Source: Adhaeretor mobilis (lineage in GTDB: Bacteria > Planctomycetota > Planctomycetia > Pirellulales > Lacipirellulaceae). Taken from it: a DNA stretch of 64,000 nt. A model generated the notes under the pieces. It saw only the letters and a program-made list of their open reading frames with translations. It was not told the origin of the DNA and did not search any database. The stretch lies in assembly GCF_007741515.1 (NCBI RefSeq), contig NZ_CP036263.1, positions 4,699,178-4,763,177 on the forward strand, given 5' to 3'. The translations under genes and the position numbers were made by a program. Numbering within the stretch: position 1 is the stretch's first letter; every line of letters starts with the position of its first letter. Below, in pieces: positions 60,893 through 64,000 of this stretch.

Positions 60893-62161
60893 TCACCTTT
60901 TCTGGCTTCGATACGCCAGCAGTGAAAAGGCCAATAGCGCCAAAGCCAAACTCGTCGGCTCTGGCACACCCACCACTGAACTCGCCGTCCCCGAGTACTC
61001 CCGCTGGATGGCCAACAGATCGAGCCCATCCACTGTGCCGTTGGCATCGCTATCGCCGTCGCTGAACAGGGTCCCCAGGCCGAAGCCAATTCTCCACGTC
61101 TCCAAGTCTTGCCCGTCGACCGTGCGGCTAAAGTCGAAATCGCTGTCAGCGAATGCGAACACGCGGAAATCGACCACCACTGGCAAGTGATCGTAGGTCT
61201 CGCCGTCGTTGTCCATCGTGATGTCGAATTCTAGCAAGCCTGTCGCGGCCCGCTCGGCGGGTGTCATGGCGACGGTGTTCAGCACGAATTGATTGCCCAC
61301 GTCTAGAGCTGAGTCGGAGTAGATCACATAGTCCAACACGCCAGGAGCAAAGGGCGAGTTGTCGTTGCGCCAAGTGTATTCGTCAGTACCTGCCCCGTTG
61401 TGCAGAGGGCGTGCGTCGGTCAGAGGAGTACCGTCCCAGTCAGGGACAGAGTCCGGCCCGTAGTTGAATTCATCCTGAATGTTGCCATCGATGAGTGTAT
61501 CCAACGGCTGGAGGCCGCCGACTAGGTTCAAGTCGCCCACGATGGCCAGCGGCGTACCCGGTGGAAGATCGACAAATCCTCCAGGCGTGCGCGCGTCGCG
61601 CAGCCAATTCACAATCGAGTCGGACTCCTGTTGCCGCAGCTCGTCTTCAAAACCGCCTTCGTTGCCACAGCACTTGTAGTGATTGTTGAGGAAATAGAAG
61701 TCTGAGGCAAACTGAGCGTCGGGAAGATCAACCAGGGCGATCGCTTGACTGCGGTTGCCGCCGGGGGTTGTATCGTACTGCTGCATCGAGAGCGGGTACT
61801 TGCTAGCAATCACATTGCTCCCCCCCTTGTACACCTGCCAACCTGCGCCACCCAGTGGCATCAGGGTATTCAAGAGCACACGCACATCGGTACTGTTCTT
61901 AGGTGTGCAACTCTCACAGAAGGGATCCCCAATTTCCTGCAAGTTCAACACATCAGGATCTAGTGCGTCGAGCACCCGGGCGAACTTGTCGGCTTGTGCC
62001 GGGTTGTTGTCCGCAAAGATCGAATCCCAGTTGATGTTGTAGCTTACTGTTCGCAAGTCGGTCGATTGCTGACGATCAACAAAGGTACCGGTTTGCGCCT
62101 GCGCTGCTTGAATGCAGCAAAGTATCGTTACCAGCAAGAGATATCTAAGAGTGGGTAGCAT
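60893..62161 (-). CDS. PEP-CTERM endonuclease/exonuclease/phosphatase-family protein
   Basis: About 422 residues from the ATG at 62161, where the signal peptide begins (LRYLLLVTILCCIQAAQAQ). The EEP fold spans residues about 30-340: RTVSYNINWDSI, DPDVLNLQEIGDPF (metal-binding Glu), YFLNNHYKCCGNEGG, AIVGDLNLVGGLQP (Asp-x-Asn) and YDHLPVVVDFRV (Asp-His). This fits a secreted nuclease or phosphoesterase. DSDFDFSRTVDGQDLETWRI and DGDSDANGTVDGLDLLAIQR form a dockerin-like pair. The tail VPEPTSLALALLAFSLLAY plus RSQKR is a PEP-CTERM signal. All main catalytic positions seem kept. Confidence 0.9.
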   Translation of the reverse strand: MLPTLRYLLLVTILCCIQAAQAQTGTFVDRQQSTDLRTVSYNINWDSIFADNNPAQADKFARVLDALDPDVLNLQEIGDPFCESCTPKNSTDVRVLLNTLMPLGGAGWQVYKGGSNVIASKYPLSMQQYDTTPGGNRSQAIALVDLPDAQFASDFYFLNNHYKCCGNEGGFEDELRQQESDSIVNWLRDARTPGGFVDLPPGTPLAIVGDLNLVGGLQPLDTLIDGNIQDEFNYGPDSVPDWDGTPLTDARPLHNGAGTDEYTWRNDNSPFAPGVLDYVIYSDSALDVGNQFVLNTVAMTPAERAATGLLEFDITMDNDGETYDHLPVVVDFRVFAFADSDFDFSRTVDGQDLETWRIGFGLGTLFSDGDSDANGTVDGLDLLAIQREYSGTASSVVGVPEPTSLALALLAFSLLAYRSQKR

Positions 62162-62412
62162 GGACGACCAAGCGCAGGAGAATGGCGGGAAGAAATATAG
62201 TTCCAGTCTACGAGTGGGCCACCCTTTGTGCAATGATTTTCACACGATCGACAGGAGGACGGATGCATGTCAGGGTTTCCGATGGTCCCAAGATACGGCT
62301 CAAGATATGTAAGAGGTATGAGTGTTTGTCCGTCATATTGTGTTGCATGGATTTGACTTAGGAACCCTTGGGAGAAATCGCATGGAAGCGAAGTGAGCTG
62401 CTTTGGAGAACC

Positions 62413-62430
62413 GAGAAAGGTTCCAGGAAC
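62413..62430. repeat. Array-type palindrome outside the cassettes
   Basis: GAGAAAGGTTCCAGGAAC matches the palindrome of the cassette array but has no RHS sequence next to it. It lies in the 62162-62906 gap, which otherwise holds only a DUF1552 remnant. Confidence 0.7.
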
Positions 62431-62501
62431 GAGTTTGAGGCAGCACCGACTAACCGCTTACTTTTCGATTGGCCTAGCCATGGAGGATAAGTGCCGCGTG
62501 C

Positions 62502-62720
62502 CTAAACCCAATGCTTGGCAAGGCGCTCTACCGGAACTCCCACTTCGCTGAGCAGCGTGCGATGCAACTTGGCGAGCAACGTTGGTTGCTTGTTGGCAAT
62601 GTGGTGTCCAGCGCGCGGGTTGCCCACTGCGCCACCGGCTAGCAAGACTAGCAGATCGGTATGGTCGTGCGGCGCGACAAGCTTCGTTTCAATCCGATCA
62701 TGAACAGGCCTTAGGCTCAC
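62502..62720 (-). pseudogene. C-terminal fragment of a DUF1552 protein
   Basis: The frame LVAPHDHTDLLVLLAGGAVG, NPRAGHHIANKQPTLLAKLH and TLLSEVGVPVERLAKHW matches the C-terminus of DUF1552 proteins (HNHxDLPVLLAGG, PLANLHxxLLDRxGVP). Those are normally over 400 residues and secreted; only about 65 matching residues remain. Confidence 0.68.
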
Positions 62721-62906
62721 CCTTTATCGAGACTCAAAGAACTTGTGTCATTCTAGCCGTCTGAAGTGCTAGCGTGTGTGAAACTATGACGATTGCGCGC
62801 AGATTTATCAATTCTCCTATGGCAACGGTTCGATGCCTGAGGAAGTCCGGTACACACCTCGCATCGTGCTAGCAGTGTCGGCGTACTCTTCTGTTTGTGC
62901 CTAATC

Positions 62907-64000
62907 ATGAAGTCTCGTCACTCTCATCCCACCATTGAATCGCTCCTTCCACGCGCCGCACTGCTGGTCGTGACCTGCGGCCTATTGGGCTACTGGTTCA
63001 GTGGGAACGAATGGGTGAAACCAGGGGAGAGCGATCCTCTTGTTAGGGATACGATTTCCGTGGCAACAAGCGCAACTCAAGAGCACCCCGAATGTAATGC
63101 CAACGAGCCTTCTGCCTTGAATTTACAGGTGCAAGAAATGCTCGCGCAAGGCGGCTGCCCCGGTTGGATTTCGCTGGCGAGCGAACCGCAGTTATTGCAA
63201 GAGTTGCCTCCACTCGATGCACAACAACCCTCGCCGCACACTCAGCATGATGGACAAGTTCGCGCTACCGCCTATACCGATCAAGAACCCACCGACGACG
63301 ATTTGCTTGGCGAACAGGACGACTTGCTCGAACTGTCTCCTCTCCCTTCCACCCATAAGAGGCCGTCGTCCAACGAGACACCGCCCAAACTTTCTACCGA
63401 AGCTGAGCAAAACAAAGAGCAAGCCGAAGACCTACTTGAAGATCGTAACGACTTGTTGGAAGTGCCTCGCGAAGGACTATCGATGCCAAAGAATGGCATC
63501 ACAGAAGAATCAGAAGAGGACTTGCTCAACGATCGCGACGATCTGTTAATGCCTGATTTGCAGGACACAACAGATAGAGCGTTCCCGAACGACCAGAGCG
63601 CTACAAACAACAATAGAACCCCCAGCGGTGTAATCGCCCCCAGCGGTGGCCGTGCTCCGAACAGTTCACCACGTGAAAACTCACATTCAACAGGGCAAGC
63701 GACGCAACCGCAACAGGGAGGGCTCTTCGCGCCGCCAGCGCTCGATGCACCGAATCCTCACGCGGGTGCCAGCACTGGTAAGACAGATTCCGGCAAGAAG
63801 ACGAGCACAAAAACACAACAGCAACTGCAACAAGAACGCTGCCAATTCGTAGCAGACTCGATGTATCCCGATGCCACTTCTTGCCGCACATGCCATGAAA
63901 AGATTTACGACGAGTGGAGCGTTTCGTCCCACGCGTACGCGGCTGTATCGCCCATGTACCAGAAGTTCGAGCAAACGATCCACAACCTCACGCACGGCAC
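62907..64000 (+). CDS. Membrane-anchored c-type cytochrome, 3' end outside window
   Basis: An open frame of at least 364 codons from the ATG at 62907 to the window edge. A hydrophobic segment (residues about 17-33, ALLVVTCGLLGYWF) acts as signal or anchor. A long, acidic, Pro/Ser/Gln-rich region follows with three copies of a DDLL motif (DDLLGEQDDLLEL near 129, EDLLEDRNDLLEV near 176, EDLLNDRDDLLMP near 205). At about 326-330 CRTCH is a haem c attachment site in YPDATSCRTCHEKIYDEWSV, the start of a multihaem cytochrome domain (c554-like). Further haem sites would lie beyond the edge. An electron-transfer role at the membrane or periplasm is expected. Confidence 0.78.
   Translation, partial: MKSRHSHPTIESLLPRAALLVVTCGLLGYWFSGNEWVKPGESDPLVRDTISVATSATQEHPECNANEPSALNLQVQEMLAQGGCPGWISLASEPQLLQELPPLDAQQPSPHTQHDGQVRATAYTDQEPTDDDLLGEQDDLLELSPLPSTHKRPSSNETPPKLSTEAEQNKEQAEDLLEDRNDLLEVPREGLSMPKNGITEESEEDLLNDRDDLLMPDLQDTTDRAFPNDQSATNNNRTPSGVIAPSGGRAPNSSPRENSHSTGQATQPQQGGLFAPPALDAPNPHAGASTGKTDSGKKTSTKTQQQLQQERCQFVADSMYPDATSCRTCHEKIYDEWSVSSHAYAAVSPMYQKFEQTIHNLTHG

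Overview
This window looks like a chromosome segment of a planctomycete, probably of the order Pirellulales. The evidence is six secreted proteins ending in a PEP-CTERM sorting tail (VPEP, hydrophobic stretch, basic end), several of them with dockerin-like Asp/Gly repeats, two sulfatases, a DUF1080 protein, a DUF1552 remnant, a fused SecDF, and a TPR protein carrying RNA polymerase alpha-CTD-like modules. The genus is inference.

Layout. 0-10 kb: small membrane protein, secreted Ig-like protein, a giant PEP-CTERM protein with 582-bp tandem repeats, holA, a lipoprotein and a second PEP-CTERM protein. 10-18 kb: tRNA-Thr, the TPR/alpha-CTD protein, then the conserved protein-export neighbourhood tgt-yajC-secDF and a LysM protein. 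18-26.5 kb: an accessory island with an IS3 orfA fragment, an OprP-like porin, a truncated IS630 transposase joined to a toxin-stalk remnant, an ankyrin lipoprotein, a RAYT transposase bracketed by REP-like palindromes, and a Hint + GIY-YIG polymorphic-toxin end with possible immunity genes. 26.5-35 kb: secreted and membrane proteins mixed with decayed genes. 35-42 kb: two sulfatases around a DUF1080 protein, then an NAD(P)-binding oxidoreductase. 42-44.4 kb: a gene graveyard holding headless tetR and SDR genes back to back, a frameshifted membrane gene, an alcohol dehydrogenase remnant and a decayed sulfatase 3' end. 44.4-52.3 kb: DUF3124 protein, lepA, a very large dockerin-bearing serine hydrolase and an EamA transporter.

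52.4-60.9 kb is the most unusual part. Seven copies of the 3' end of an RHS/YD-repeat core (NEYLYTGRRLDP...GRWVNRDPIGY) lie head to tail on the plus strand, and no RHS body gene is visible. Six copies run into a different C-terminal tip and each is followed by a small, different gene (small membrane protein, lipoprotein or other secreted protein, or soluble protein). The seventh is cut off. Two copies are nearly identical for about 500 bp and then switch to unrelated tips. Short palindromes (core GGTTCCAGGAACC) and two kinds of shared leader sit at cassette borders. The simplest reading is a store of orphan RHS toxin tips with matching immunity genes, available for recombination into an RHS gene elsewhere. 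This is inference.

The right edge holds a PEP-CTERM endonuclease/exonuclease/phosphatase-family protein, a DUF1552 remnant, and the start of a c-type cytochrome gene that runs off the window.
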